DNA of 64,000 nt from Actinoplanes sp. TFC3 (GTDB lineage Bacteria > Actinomycetota > Actinomycetes > Mycobacteriales > Micromonosporaceae): the NCBI RefSeq assembly GCF_001553785.1, contig NZ_LOJP01000002.1, positions 916,096-980,095 on the forward strand, in the 5' to 3' direction. Position 1 is the first letter of the stretch, and every line of letters starts with the position of its first letter. Both the position numbers and the translations under genes were made by a program. This document shows positions 34,211 to 42,476 of the stretch, one piece after another. The notes beneath the pieces are model-generated. The model was not told the origin of the DNA. It ran no database searches and worked only from the letters and a program-made list of their open reading frames with translations.

Positions 34211-34285
34211 ATGCTGAACGCGCTCCTTCTCCTTCGCTGCCGCGACGAGGCCCTATCACAGGCCGGCACCTCGTCGCGGAGTTGA
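34211..34285 (+). CDS. Leucine-rich leader peptide of leuA
   Basis: 24-codon ORF reading MLNALLLLRCRDEALSQAGT then SSRS and stop. Four consecutive Leu codons (CTC CTT CTC CTT) plus two more are the hallmark of a ribosome-mediated attenuator sensing charged tRNA-Leu. The last half of the ORF is built into a perfect hairpin. Leucine leader peptides before leuA are known in streptomycetes and corynebacteria. Confidence 0.8.
   Translation: MLNALLLLRCRDEALSQAGTSSRS
34240..34279 (+). promoter_or_regulatory. Attenuator hairpin in the leuA leader
   Basis: CCGCGACGAGG (34240-34250) and CCTCGTCGCGG (34269-34279) are a perfect 11-bp inverted repeat inside the leader ORF, starting 6 codons after the Leu run. 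A ribosome stalled on the Leu codons would change pairing of this stem with downstream sequence (34286-34334). The alternative structure was not resolved by eye. Confidence 0.65.
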
Positions 34286-34334
34286 TGCGCGCCGGTCGTT
34301 CCTCGTGAACTGACCAACCCCATCAGGAGCTCGC

Positions 34335-36083
34335 ATGTCCAGCGACGTAACCACCGAATCTGACAATCCCATCGCGCGTCAGCGCCCCAGCGGGATGCCC
34401 TTCCAGCGCTACAGCGCCTACCAGCAGCAATTCGCCGTCGACCTGCCCGACCGGCAATGGCCGGCCCAGCGCATCGAGAACGCTCCCCGCTGGTGCGCGG
34501 TCGACCTGCGCGACGGCAACCAGGCCCTGATCGACCCGATGTCCCCCGAGCGCAAGCGGCGCATGTTCAGCCTGCTGGTCGCGATGGGTTACAAGGAGAT
34601 CGAGGTCGGCTTCCCGGCGGCCAGCCAGACCGACTACGACTTCGTCCGCCAGCTCATCGAGCAGGACCTGATCCCGGACGACGTGACGATCCAGGTGCTG
34701 GTCCAGTGCCGCGAGCACCTGATCGACCGCACCTTCGAGTCGCTGCGCGGCGCCAAGCGCGCGATCGTGCACTTCTACAACTCCACGTCGACGCTGCAGC
34801 GCAAGGTCGTGTTCGGCCTCGACAAGGACGGCATCACCGACATCGCCACCACCGGCGCCCGGCTCTGCCAGAAGTACGCCGAGATCCACACCCCGGACAC
34901 CCAGATCTTCTACGAGTACTCGCCGGAGTCCTACACGGGCACCGAGCTCGACTACGCGCTGGAGATCTGCTCGGCCGTCATCGACGTGATCGACCCGACC
35001 CCGGACCGCCCGCTGATCATCAACCTGCCGGCGACCGTCGAGATGGCCACCCCCAACGTGTACGCCGACAGCATCGAATGGATGCACCGGCACCTGCCCC
35101 GCCGTGACAGCGTGGTGCTCAGCCTGCACCCGCACAACGACCGCGGCACCGCCGTGGCCGCCGCCGAGCTGGGCGTGCTGGCCGGCGCCGACCGGGTGGA
35201 AGGGTGCCTGTTCGGCAACGGCGAGCGCACCGGCAACGTCGACCTGGTCACGCTCGGTCTGAACTTGTTCTCCCAGGGCGTCGACCCGATGATCGACTTC
35301 TCCCAGATCGACGAGATCAAGCGTGCCGTCGAATACTGCAACCAACTGCCCGTACACGAGCGCCACCCGTATGTGGGCGATCTGGTCTACACCGCGTTCT
35401 CCGGCTCGCACCAGGACGCGATCAAGAAGGGCCTGACCGCGCTGCAGCAGGAGGCCACGGACGCCGGCACCGACGTCGACAGCTTCGCCTGGGGCGTGCC
35501 CTACCTGCCGATCGACCCGAAGGACGTGGGTCGCACCTACGAGGCGGTCATCCGGGTCAACTCGCAGTCCGGCAAGGGCGGGGTGGCGTACATCATGAAG
35601 GAAGAGCACAAGCTCGACCTCCCCCGCCGCTTGCAGATCGAGTTCTCCGGCGTGGTGCAGCACGTAACCGACGCCGAGGGCGGGGAGGTCGGCCCGCAGC
35701 AGATGTGGGACATCTTCGCCAGCGAGTACCTGGTCGACCACCAGCAGTTCGGCATCATCACGCTGGAGCGCTACAGCACCGCCACGGTGGACGGCAAGGT
35801 CGAGATCGACGTCGAGGTACGCCACCGCGGCGCCCGCCGTCCGATCGTGGGCGTGGGCAACGGCCCGATCGACGCGTACGTGCAGGCCCTCGAGCCGCTC
35901 GGCGTTCAGGTCCGGGTGCTCGACTACGCCGAGCACGCGCTGACCTCCGGTGAGGACGCTCAGGCGGCGGCGTACGTGGAATGCGAGATCAACGGCCGCA
36001 CGCTGTGGGGTGTGGGATTTGACGCCAACATCGTCACCGCCTCAGTCCAGGCCTTGACCAGCGCCGTCAACCGCGCGCGCTGA
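34335..36083 (+). CDS. leuA: 2-Isopropylmalate synthase
   Basis: 582 residues. First committed step of leucine synthesis. Catalytic TIM barrel (~55-370; CAVDLRDGNQAL, VGFPAASQTDYD, HPHNDRGTAVA, GCLFGNGERTGNVDL) and C-terminal LeuA regulatory domain (~440-582) for leucine feedback. The long family with N-terminal extension typical of actinobacteria. ATG with AGGAG 5 nt upstream; expression is probably controlled by the leader attenuator. Confidence 0.95.
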   Translation: MSSDVTTESDNPIARQRPSGMPFQRYSAYQQQFAVDLPDRQWPAQRIENAPRWCAVDLRDGNQALIDPMSPERKRRMFSLLVAMGYKEIEVGFPAASQTDYDFVRQLIEQDLIPDDVTIQVLVQCREHLIDRTFESLRGAKRAIVHFYNSTSTLQRKVVFGLDKDGITDIATTGARLCQKYAEIHTPDTQIFYEYSPESYTGTELDYALEICSAVIDVIDPTPDRPLIINLPATVEMATPNVYADSIEWMHRHLPRRDSVVLSLHPHNDRGTAVAAAELGVLAGADRVEGCLFGNGERTGNVDLVTLGLNLFSQGVDPMIDFSQIDEIKRAVEYCNQLPVHERHPYVGDLVYTAFSGSHQDAIKKGLTALQQEATDAGTDVDSFAWGVPYLPIDPKDVGRTYEAVIRVNSQSGKGGVAYIMKEEHKLDLPRRLQIEFSGVVQHVTDAEGGEVGPQQMWDIFASEYLVDHQQFGIITLERYSTATVDGKVEIDVEVRHRGARRPIVGVGNGPIDAYVQALEPLGVQVRVLDYAEHALTSGEDAQAAAYVECEINGRTLWGVGFDANIVTASVQALTSAVNRAR

Positions 36084-36117
36084 GTTTCTGCTGCTCAACA
36101 ACTGCTTCGCAGTGCTT

Positions 36118-36153
36118 CCCGCGCGCCGACCGGCGATCCCGGCGGCGCGCGGG
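36118..36153 (+). terminator. Terminator of leuA
   Basis: An 11-bp stem CCCGCGCGCCG / CGGCGCGCGGG with a 14-nt loop, 34 nt after the leuA stop, followed by a short T run (GATTTCC). Confidence 0.75.
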
Positions 36154-36201
36154 AGATTTCCCCCACGGATGACGAGTCGAGCGAAACGGTCAAACGTTCC
36201 A

Positions 36202-36207
36202 TACGCT
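36202..36207 (+). promoter_or_regulatory. Candidate -10 element of the secreted nuclease gene
   Basis: TACGCT, then 7 nt, then GTG 36215; no Shine-Dalgarno, so probably leaderless. Confidence 0.5.
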
Positions 36208-36214
36208 TTGCACC

Positions 36215-36871
36215 GTGCCCCCACGTTTCGTCCTCCCCCTCGCCGCCGCCCTGCTCACCCTGACCACCGCGACGGCCTGCGATGTCACCGTCACGGACCA
36301 GCCGTCGTCGCCCGGCGCGACCACCGCCACGACCAAGGCCGGCGACCCCAACGCCGCCAAGGGCCAGCTCGACAAGCTGACCGTCGCCAAGGCCGGCTCG
36401 ATGAGCGGGTACAAAAGGGACAGGTTCCCGCACTGGCGCAGCACCGGCAGCAACTGCGACGTCCGCGACTCCGTCCTCAAGCGAGACGGAACGAAGGTCA
36501 AGTTCTCCGGCTGCAACGTGGTGGCCGGCACCTGGACCAGCCTCTATGACGGCGACAAGATCACCGACCCGGGCAAGGTCGACATCGACCACATGGTCCC
36601 GCTGGCCAACGCCTGGCGCTCCGGGGCGAGCAAGTGGACCGACGACAAGCGCGAAGATTTCGCCAACGACTTGGACAACCCGCAGCTCGTAGCGGTTTCA
36701 GCGTCCTCCAACCGGTCAAAAGGTGACCAGGATCCGTCCACTTGGAAGCCCGAACGCGCAGCGTCCTGGTGCTCCTACGCGCAGGACTGGATCACCGTGA
36801 AGAGCCACTGGAAACTGACGGTGACCACGGCCGAGAAAAAGGCCCTGGCCGAGATGCTGGAGAAGTGCTGA
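36215..36871 (+). CDS. Secreted HNH-type nuclease (DUF1524-like) lipoprotein
   Basis: 218 residues. Lipoprotein-like signal with TATAC lipobox, a low-complexity linker, then the domain with IDHMVPLANAWRSGAS, the histidine core of DUF1524/HNH nucleases, and NPQLVAVSASSNRSKGDQDP. Two cysteine pairs suggest an extracellular fold. Probably degrades nucleic acid outside the cell. The stop shares a base with the start of the next gene (TGATG). Confidence 0.85.
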   Translation: MPPRFVLPLAAALLTLTTATACDVTVTDQPSSPGATTATTKAGDPNAAKGQLDKLTVAKAGSMSGYKRDRFPHWRSTGSNCDVRDSVLKRDGTKVKFSGCNVVAGTWTSLYDGDKITDPGKVDIDHMVPLANAWRSGASKWTDDKREDFANDLDNPQLVAVSASSNRSKGDQDPSTWKPERAASWCSYAQDWITVKSHWKLTVTTAEKKALAEMLEKC

Positions 36872-37314
36872 TGAGCCGCAAACCCAAGGCCCGCGCCGCC
36901 GCGCCCGAATCGCTCCCCACCTCGACGCCCGCCGCCGAGACCGCGCAGGCCAGCGAAACCACGCCCGCCGCCGAGACCGCGCCGCCTGCGGCTGAGGCCA
37001 CGCCCGCCGCCCAGACCGCGCCGCCTGCGGCTGAGGCCACGCCCGCCGCCGCACCTGCAGCCGCTGCGGACAGCCGCTCCACCGACATCACCGCCGGTCA
37101 GGGCGGTGTCATGACCGACGAGGAAGGCGTGGTGACCGGTGAGCTCACACTGCGCACCGAGCTGACCGACGGCCAAGTCGCGGTCAAAGTCCATTACAAG
37201 GACGCCGACGAGTGGTACGCCGTCACCGGCGCCAAGGCAGCGCTGCCCGACCCGTCCGGCCTCGACGCCGTGCACGCGATCGCCGTAGGCATCCTCAACC
37301 GCCCCGAAGGCTGA
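36871..37314 (+). CDS. Ala/Pro/Thr-rich protein with small C-terminal domain
   Basis: 147 residues. N-terminal ~70 residues are low-complexity with a 13-residue tandem repeat; the C-terminal ~70 residues (VVTGELTLRTELTDGQVAVKV, ADEWYAVTG) look folded. No recognised family and no signal peptide. Translation is coupled to the nuclease gene by a 1-nt overlap, so the two may work together, for example as enzyme and cytoplasmic inhibitor, but that is only inference. Confidence 0.6.
   Translation: MSRKPKARAAAPESLPTSTPAAETAQASETTPAAETAPPAAEATPAAQTAPPAAEATPAAAPAAAADSRSTDITAGQGGVMTDEEGVVTGELTLRTELTDGQVAVKVHYKDADEWYAVTGAKAALPDPSGLDAVHAIAVGILNRPEG
36961..37038 (+). repeat. Two 39-nt tandem repeats in coding sequence
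   Basis: Two nearly identical 39-nt units encode TPAAETAPPAAEA and TPAAQTAPPAAEA. A truncated third copy follows. Confidence 0.8.
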
Positions 37315-37420
37315 CCGGCCCCGCTCGCGGGTAGGAGGCGGCCAGCGACCGCACCTGCACCCATCGAGGGAATCGGACAGGACGCTTTTCCAATAGACGC
37401 CCGGCTATGTAACGTCGGGC

Positions 37421-39037
37421 ATGGCCTTACCCGGCACCCGCCGCCGCACAGCCACGGCGGCCCTGGCCCTGTCCCTACTAGTCATCCCCACACCCGCTGC
37501 GGCCACACCCCCAGCCGCGACCGCGCCGGCAACGAGCAGCCCGGCGCCCGCTCTGTCCAGCGTCATCCCCGCGCCCGTCGAGGTCACCCCGGACGCCCGG
37601 CAGACCTTCCACCTCGGCCCGCTGACCGTCATCCGTACCCAGCCCGGCTCCCCCGCCAGCCGGCAAATCGGCACACATCTGGCCGGCGAGCTGCGGCCTG
37701 CCACCGGGTACCCGCTGCCAGTCCTGCCGATCGCCCCTCGCGCGCTGCCGGCGATCTCCCTACTGCTCGGCGCGAACGAGGCACGCCTGGGCGACGAGGG
37801 CTACCGGCTCACGGTGCGGACGTCGGGCATCACGATCCGGGCGAACAAGGCGGCCGGGCTCTATGCCGGCACGCGTACCCTGCTGCAACTGCTGCCTGTC
37901 GAGATTGATTCGCCGACGGTTGTGCGCCGTACCTGGGCCGTGGCCGGCGGGGGGATCGTGGACTTCCCGCGGTTCACCTATCGCGGGGCCATGCTGGATG
38001 AGGCGCGGCACTTCCACGCGCCCGCCGAGATCAAGGCGTACATCGATGAGATCAGCCGGTTCAAAATCAACTATCTGCACCTGCATCTTTCCGATGACCA
38101 GGGGTGGCGCGTCCAGATCGACAGCTGGCCGAAGCTGACGCAGGTCAGCGGGGGTGCGGGCACGGGCGTTGACGGCGTCGGCCCGGGATTCTTGACCAAG
38201 GCCCAGTACAAGGACCTCATCTCGTATGCCGCCAAGCGCTTCATCACAATCGTGCCCGAGATCGACATGCCGGGCCACGTGAACGCGGCACAGGTGGCGT
38301 ACCCGGAACTGACGTGCGACGGGGTGGCACCGCCGCCGCGTACGGACACCGCTGTCGGTTACAGCTCGCTGTGCATCGGCTCGGAGACCACGTACCGCTT
38401 CGTCGAAGATGTGATCCGCGAACTGGCCGCGCTGACCCCCGGCCCGTACCTGCACATCGGCGGCGACGAAGCCCGCGCCACCTCCGACGCCGACTACCTG
38501 GCGTTCCAGCAGCGCGTTCTGCCGCTGGTGGCCAAGTACGGCAAGACGGCGTACGGCTGGCACGACATCGCCAAGTCCCCGGCCGCCGCCAACGCTGTGG
38601 CCCAGTTCTGGGGCACCGGAACCAGCGAGCCCTTCCTGGTCACCGCCGTCGCCGGTGGCACCAAGGTGATCATGTCCCCGGCCAGCCGGTCCTACCTGGA
38701 CATGAAGTACGACCCCAGCACCCCGCTCGGGCTGACCTGGGCCGGCTACATCGAGGTGCAGACCGCGTACGGCTGGGACCCCGCCACCCGGGTAACCGGC
38801 ATCGGCGAGAACGCCATCCTTGGCGTCGAAGCACCGCTGTGGTCCGAAACCCTGCGCAACCTCGACAACATCGAGTTCATGGCGTTCCCCCGCCTGCCCG
38901 CGATCGCCGAACTGGGCTGGTCCCCACCGGCCACCCACGACTGGCAGTCCTTCGCCACCCGCCTCGGCGCCTACGGCCCCCGCTGGACCCTGCGCGGCGT
39001 CGACTTCTACCGCTCACCCCAGGTGGTGTGGTCCTGA
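37421..39037 (+). CDS. Secreted GH20 beta-N-acetylhexosaminidase
   Basis: 538 residues. Signal peptide (1-~28), GH20b N-terminal domain (~50-170) and catalytic barrel (~185-510) with YRGAMLDEARHF, LHLHLSDDQGWR, VPEIDMPGH and the catalytic Asp-Glu in HIGGDEA. Removes terminal GlcNAc/GalNAc from chitooligosaccharides or glycans, complementing the GH19 chitinase 7 kb upstream. No clear DasR operator seen. Confidence 0.93.
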   Translation: MALPGTRRRTATAALALSLLVIPTPAAATPPAATAPATSSPAPALSSVIPAPVEVTPDARQTFHLGPLTVIRTQPGSPASRQIGTHLAGELRPATGYPLPVLPIAPRALPAISLLLGANEARLGDEGYRLTVRTSGITIRANKAAGLYAGTRTLLQLLPVEIDSPTVVRRTWAVAGGGIVDFPRFTYRGAMLDEARHFHAPAEIKAYIDEISRFKINYLHLHLSDDQGWRVQIDSWPKLTQVSGGAGTGVDGVGPGFLTKAQYKDLISYAAKRFITIVPEIDMPGHVNAAQVAYPELTCDGVAPPPRTDTAVGYSSLCIGSETTYRFVEDVIRELAALTPGPYLHIGGDEARATSDADYLAFQQRVLPLVAKYGKTAYGWHDIAKSPAAANAVAQFWGTGTSEPFLVTAVAGGTKVIMSPASRSYLDMKYDPSTPLGLTWAGYIEVQTAYGWDPATRVTGIGENAILGVEAPLWSETLRNLDNIEFMAFPRLPAIAELGWSPPATHDWQSFATRLGAYGPRWTLRGVDFYRSPQVVWS

Positions 39038-39182
39038 CCGATCACTCGCTACTCCTCCGCGATGATGCCCATCGCGTCCGACGGCCTCGTCGCCGGCATC
39101 ACGGTTGGGCTTGCTGTCGCTACTTTCCTGCACAGGGCGCTTCCGAAGTAGTCGACCTCGCGGACCACCCACTCAGAATGAA

Positions 39183-39230
39183 GGGCCCGGTCAGCCGTTT
39201 TGGAGCGTCAGCTCCTGGCTGTCCGGGCCC
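39183..39230. terminator. Long nested hairpin between convergent genes
   Basis: GGGCCCGG-t-CAGCC pairs with GGCTG-t-CCGGGCCC across an inner GGAGC-gtca-GCTCC stem. The whole 48-nt structure lies between the stops of the hexosaminidase and dppF genes and probably ends transcription from both sides. Confidence 0.6.
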
Positions 39231-39291
39231 GGCCTCGGTGGGAACTGCGGTCTGCACCACCCACCGAGCTACGACATCCTGATCTTGATTG

Positions 39292-40329
39292 TCAGGCTTG
39301 TGCTCCGGCTGGGCGGCGGCCGGCGACGACCTCGTCCTCGGTGACCGGGAAATGGCAGGCCGTCTGGTGGGAGGCCGGGTCTTCGAGGCGCGGGATGAGG
39401 GCTGGGTCTTCGGTGGCGCAGATGTCCTGGGCTTTCCAGCAGCGGGTGCGGAAGCGGCAACCGGACGGCGGGTTGATCGGGCTGGGGACGTCGCCGGTGA
39501 GCAGGACGCGGTTGCGCTGGGCTCGTTCGCGGCGGGCGGGGTCCGGGACCGGGACGGCCGACATCAGGGCGACCGTGTACGGGTGGCGCGGGTTCTTGTA
39601 GAGCTGCTCGCGGTCGGCGATCTCGACGACGCGGCCCAGGTACATCACCGCGACGCGGTCCGAGATGTGCCGGACCACCGACAGGTCGTGCGCGATGAAC
39701 ACATACGTGAGGTCGAATTCGCGCTGCAGGTCGTCGAGCAGGTTGACCACCTGCGCCTGGATCGACACGTCCAGGGCGCTCACCGGCTCGTCGGCCACGA
39801 TCAGTTTCGGACGCAGAGCCAGCGCGCGGGCGATGCCGATGCGCTGGCGCTGGCCGCCGGAGAACTCGTGCGGGTAGCGGTTGTAGTGCTCGGGGTTGAG
39901 GCCGACCAGCTTGAGCAGGTCCTGCACCGCCGACTTGAGTCCGTTGGGCGTCGGGATGTTCTGGATCTGCAGCGGCGCGGAGATGATCGAGCCGACCGTG
40001 TGCCGCGGGTTCAGCGACGAGTACGGGTCCTGGAAGATCATCTGTACGTCGCGGCGCAGCGGGCGCAGGCCGGCCTGGCCGACATGGCTGACGTCGCGGC
40101 CGTCGAACAGCACCTTGCCCTCGGTCGGTTCGAGGATGCGGGTCATCAGGCGCCCGGTGGTCGACTTGCCGCAGCCGGACTCGCCGACCAGGCCCAGGGT
40201 CTCGCCCTTCTTGACCGCCAGGTCGATGCCGTCGACCGCGCGCACCGCGCCGACCTTGCGCTTGAACACGCCCTTGGTGATCGGGAAGTGCATCTTGAGG
40301 CCGCTGACCTCGAGAAGGTTGTCCGTCAT
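39292..40329 (-). CDS. dppF: Oligopeptide/dipeptide ABC transporter ATPase (DppF/OppF)
   Basis: 345 residues. Walker A GESGCGKST, signature FSGGQRQRIGIARAL, Walker B LIVADEPVSALDVS, and the C-terminal oligopeptide-type extension with CRFRTRC...C cysteines. ATG 40327-40329 has GGGAGTGAG upstream. Last gene of the operon, 17 nt after dppD. Confidence 0.93.
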   Translation of the reverse strand: MTDNLLEVSGLKMHFPITKGVFKRKVGAVRAVDGIDLAVKKGETLGLVGESGCGKSTTGRLMTRILEPTEGKVLFDGRDVSHVGQAGLRPLRRDVQMIFQDPYSSLNPRHTVGSIISAPLQIQNIPTPNGLKSAVQDLLKLVGLNPEHYNRYPHEFSGGQRQRIGIARALALRPKLIVADEPVSALDVSIQAQVVNLLDDLQREFDLTYVFIAHDLSVVRHISDRVAVMYLGRVVEIADREQLYKNPRHPYTVALMSAVPVPDPARRERAQRNRVLLTGDVPSPINPPSGCRFRTRCWKAQDICATEDPALIPRLEDPASHQTACHFPVTEDEVVAGRRPAGAQA

Positions 40330-40346
40330 AGAAATCTCACTCCCGC

Positions 40347-41387
40347 TCACAGGTTCGGAGCAACTTCCTCGTGGAAGATCCGCCGCTTCTCCTCGGCCGG
40401 CAGGTGGCAGGCGACCGCGTGCACGCCACCGCGCAGCTCGGGCACCTCGGTGAAGGACCGGTTGCCGTTGCGTCCCGCGTACGGGCAGCGCGGGTGGAAG
40501 GCGCAGCCGTCGGGCAGGTTGATCAGGCTCGGCGGGGTGCCCTTGACCGGCGTGAGCCGATCGCGCACGTCGCGGTCGAGCCGGGGCATCGAGCCGAGCA
40601 GACCCCAGGTGTACGGATGCTGCGGCTCGTGGAACACGTCGGCCGCCGGGCCTCGCTCGATGATCTTGCCGCCGTACATGACCAGCACGTCGTCGGCCAG
40701 CTCGGCCACCACGCCCAGATCGTGCGTGATCATGATGACCGCGGAGCCGAACTCGTCCTGCAGGTCACGGATCAAGTCAAGAATCTGCGCCTGTACGGTC
40801 ACGTCGAGCGCTGTGGTCGGCTCGTCGGCAATCAGTAGCTGCGGGTCGTTCACCAGTGCCATGGCGATCATCGCGCGCTGGCGCATGCCGCCGGAGAACT
40901 GGTGGCCGTACTCGTTGAAGCGCTTCTCGGGCTGCGGGATGCCCACGCGGGCGAGCATGTCGATGGTGCGCGTGCGGGCTTCCTTCTTCGACACGCCCTT
41001 GTGGTGCACCCGGTACCCCTCAACGATCTGCGCCCCGACCGTGTAGTACGGGTGCATCGCGCTCAGTGGGTCCTGGAAGATCATCGCCATCTTGCCGCCG
41101 CGCAGCTTGCGGACGTCCTCGTCGGTGGCGGTGACGAGTTCCTGGTCGTCCAGCCAGATCTCGCCGGCGACCTTGGCGTTGCTGCGGGTGCGGTGCAGGC
41201 CGAGCACGGCCAGCGAGGTGACGCTCTTGCCGGAGCCGGATTCGCCGACGATGCCCAGGGTCTTGCCGCGCTCGACGGCGAACGAGGAGTTCGACACCGC
41301 CTGCACGATGCCGTCGTCCGTCTCGAAGCGGACGGTGAGGTCCTTGACCTCGAGGAACGGCCGGGTGCCGGTCGTGGTTGACGACAT
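40347..41387 (-). CDS. dppD: Oligopeptide/dipeptide ABC transporter ATPase (DppD/OppD)
   Basis: 346 residues. Walker A GESGSGKSVTS, signature FSGGMRQRAMIAMAL, Walker B LLIADEPTTALDVT, and the C-terminal CAFHPRCPYAGR region of OppD/DppD. Pairs with DppF to energise the DppB/DppC channel. 13 nt after dppB. Confidence 0.93.
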   Translation of the reverse strand: MSSTTTGTRPFLEVKDLTVRFETDDGIVQAVSNSSFAVERGKTLGIVGESGSGKSVTSLAVLGLHRTRSNAKVAGEIWLDDQELVTATDEDVRKLRGGKMAMIFQDPLSAMHPYYTVGAQIVEGYRVHHKGVSKKEARTRTIDMLARVGIPQPEKRFNEYGHQFSGGMRQRAMIAMALVNDPQLLIADEPTTALDVTVQAQILDLIRDLQDEFGSAVIMITHDLGVVAELADDVLVMYGGKIIERGPAADVFHEPQHPYTWGLLGSMPRLDRDVRDRLTPVKGTPPSLINLPDGCAFHPRCPYAGRNGNRSFTEVPELRGGVHAVACHLPAEEKRRIFHEEVAPNL

Positions 41388-41400
41388 GGTTCGCCTTTCC

Positions 41401-42402
41401 TCAGCCGAGCCGTACGCGCGGGTCGATGACGCTGTAGAGCAGGTCGACGATCAGGTTGATCACGACGATGAAGATCGCTGCCAGCAGCGTGACGCCGAGG
41501 ATCACCGGCAGGTCGTTCTGGCGGATCGCGGTCAGCGCCTGATATCCCAGCCCGCGCAGGTTGAACACCTGCTCGGTGAGGATGGCGCCGGCCAGCAGCG
41601 TGCCGAAGTCCAGGCCGAAGATCGTGACCAGCGGGGTGAGCACGGCCCGCAGACCGTGCTTGCCGATGACCGTGCGTTCGGTCAAACCCTTGGAGCGAGC
41701 CGTACGGATGTAGTCCTCGTTCAGCGTTTCCAGCATGTTCGCCCGGGTGAGCCGGGCGTACGTGGCCGCGAACAGGAAGGCCAGCGTCACCCACGGCAGG
41801 ATCAGCCCGGTGAACCAGGATGCCGGGTTCTCCAGGAACGGCGTGTACGCGGTGTCAGGCAGCCAGCCGAGCCAATGGATGAAAATCAGCAGGGCCAGCT
41901 GACCGGTGAAGTAGATGGGTAAGGAGACGCCGGCCAAGGCTCCTGTCATCGCCGCCCGGTCGAGGAAGCTACCTCTTCGAAGCGCGGACAGCACGCCGGT
42001 CGCCACACCGATGAGGACCCACAGGACAGCGGCTCCGAGTGCCAGCGACAAAGTCACCGGGATGTCGCTGAGCAGCAGCGGGGTAACTTCCTGCTCGGTC
42101 TTGAACGAGTAACCGAGGCAAGGCGCGTCGCAGTGCGTGACATCGTTGCCACTGGCGTAGTCACGCCCGGCCACGAGGCCCTTGATGAACTTGCCGTACT
42201 GCACCGGGATCGGGTCGTCGAGCCCCAGCTTGGTGCGAATGCCGTCGAGCGAGGCCTGGTCGGCGGTCTTGCCGATGTAGAGCAGCGCCGGATCGCTTCC
42301 CGTGATGGTGGGAACCGCGAAGAAGATGCCGAAGGTCACCATCGTGACCACCAGCAACGTGATCACGGCGTTGACGATCCGCCGGATGAGGTAAGACAGC
42401 AC
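41401..42402 (-). CDS. dppB: Peptide ABC transporter permease (DppB/OppB)
   Basis: 333 residues with about six membrane helices; first helix at residues 10-30, an extracytoplasmic loop with two cysteines (THCDAPCLG), and the cytoplasmic EAA-like loop YIRTARSKGLTERTVIGKHGLRA that contacts the ATPases. 74 nt after the dppA stop. Confidence 0.92.
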   Translation of the reverse strand: MLSYLIRRIVNAVITLLVVTMVTFGIFFAVPTITGSDPALLYIGKTADQASLDGIRTKLGLDDPIPVQYGKFIKGLVAGRDYASGNDVTHCDAPCLGYSFKTEQEVTPLLLSDIPVTLSLALGAAVLWVLIGVATGVLSALRRGSFLDRAAMTGALAGVSLPIYFTGQLALLIFIHWLGWLPDTAYTPFLENPASWFTGLILPWVTLAFLFAATYARLTRANMLETLNEDYIRTARSKGLTERTVIGKHGLRAVLTPLVTIFGLDFGTLLAGAILTEQVFNLRGLGYQALTAIRQNDLPVILGVTLLAAIFIVVINLIVDLLYSVIDPRVRLG

Positions 42403-42476
42403 GACGTTCGGCCGAACAGCGGGCGGCCTTCACCTGCCCTTCGATCTACCCGATGTTCAAGTGCGGGCGAGGTTTG

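Noticed and set aside
36871..37038. Tandem Ala/Pro coding repeats as a mobile or insertion element
   Set aside because: The 39-nt units are simple in-frame protein repeats with no terminal inverted repeats or transposase. No insertion sequence was found in the window.
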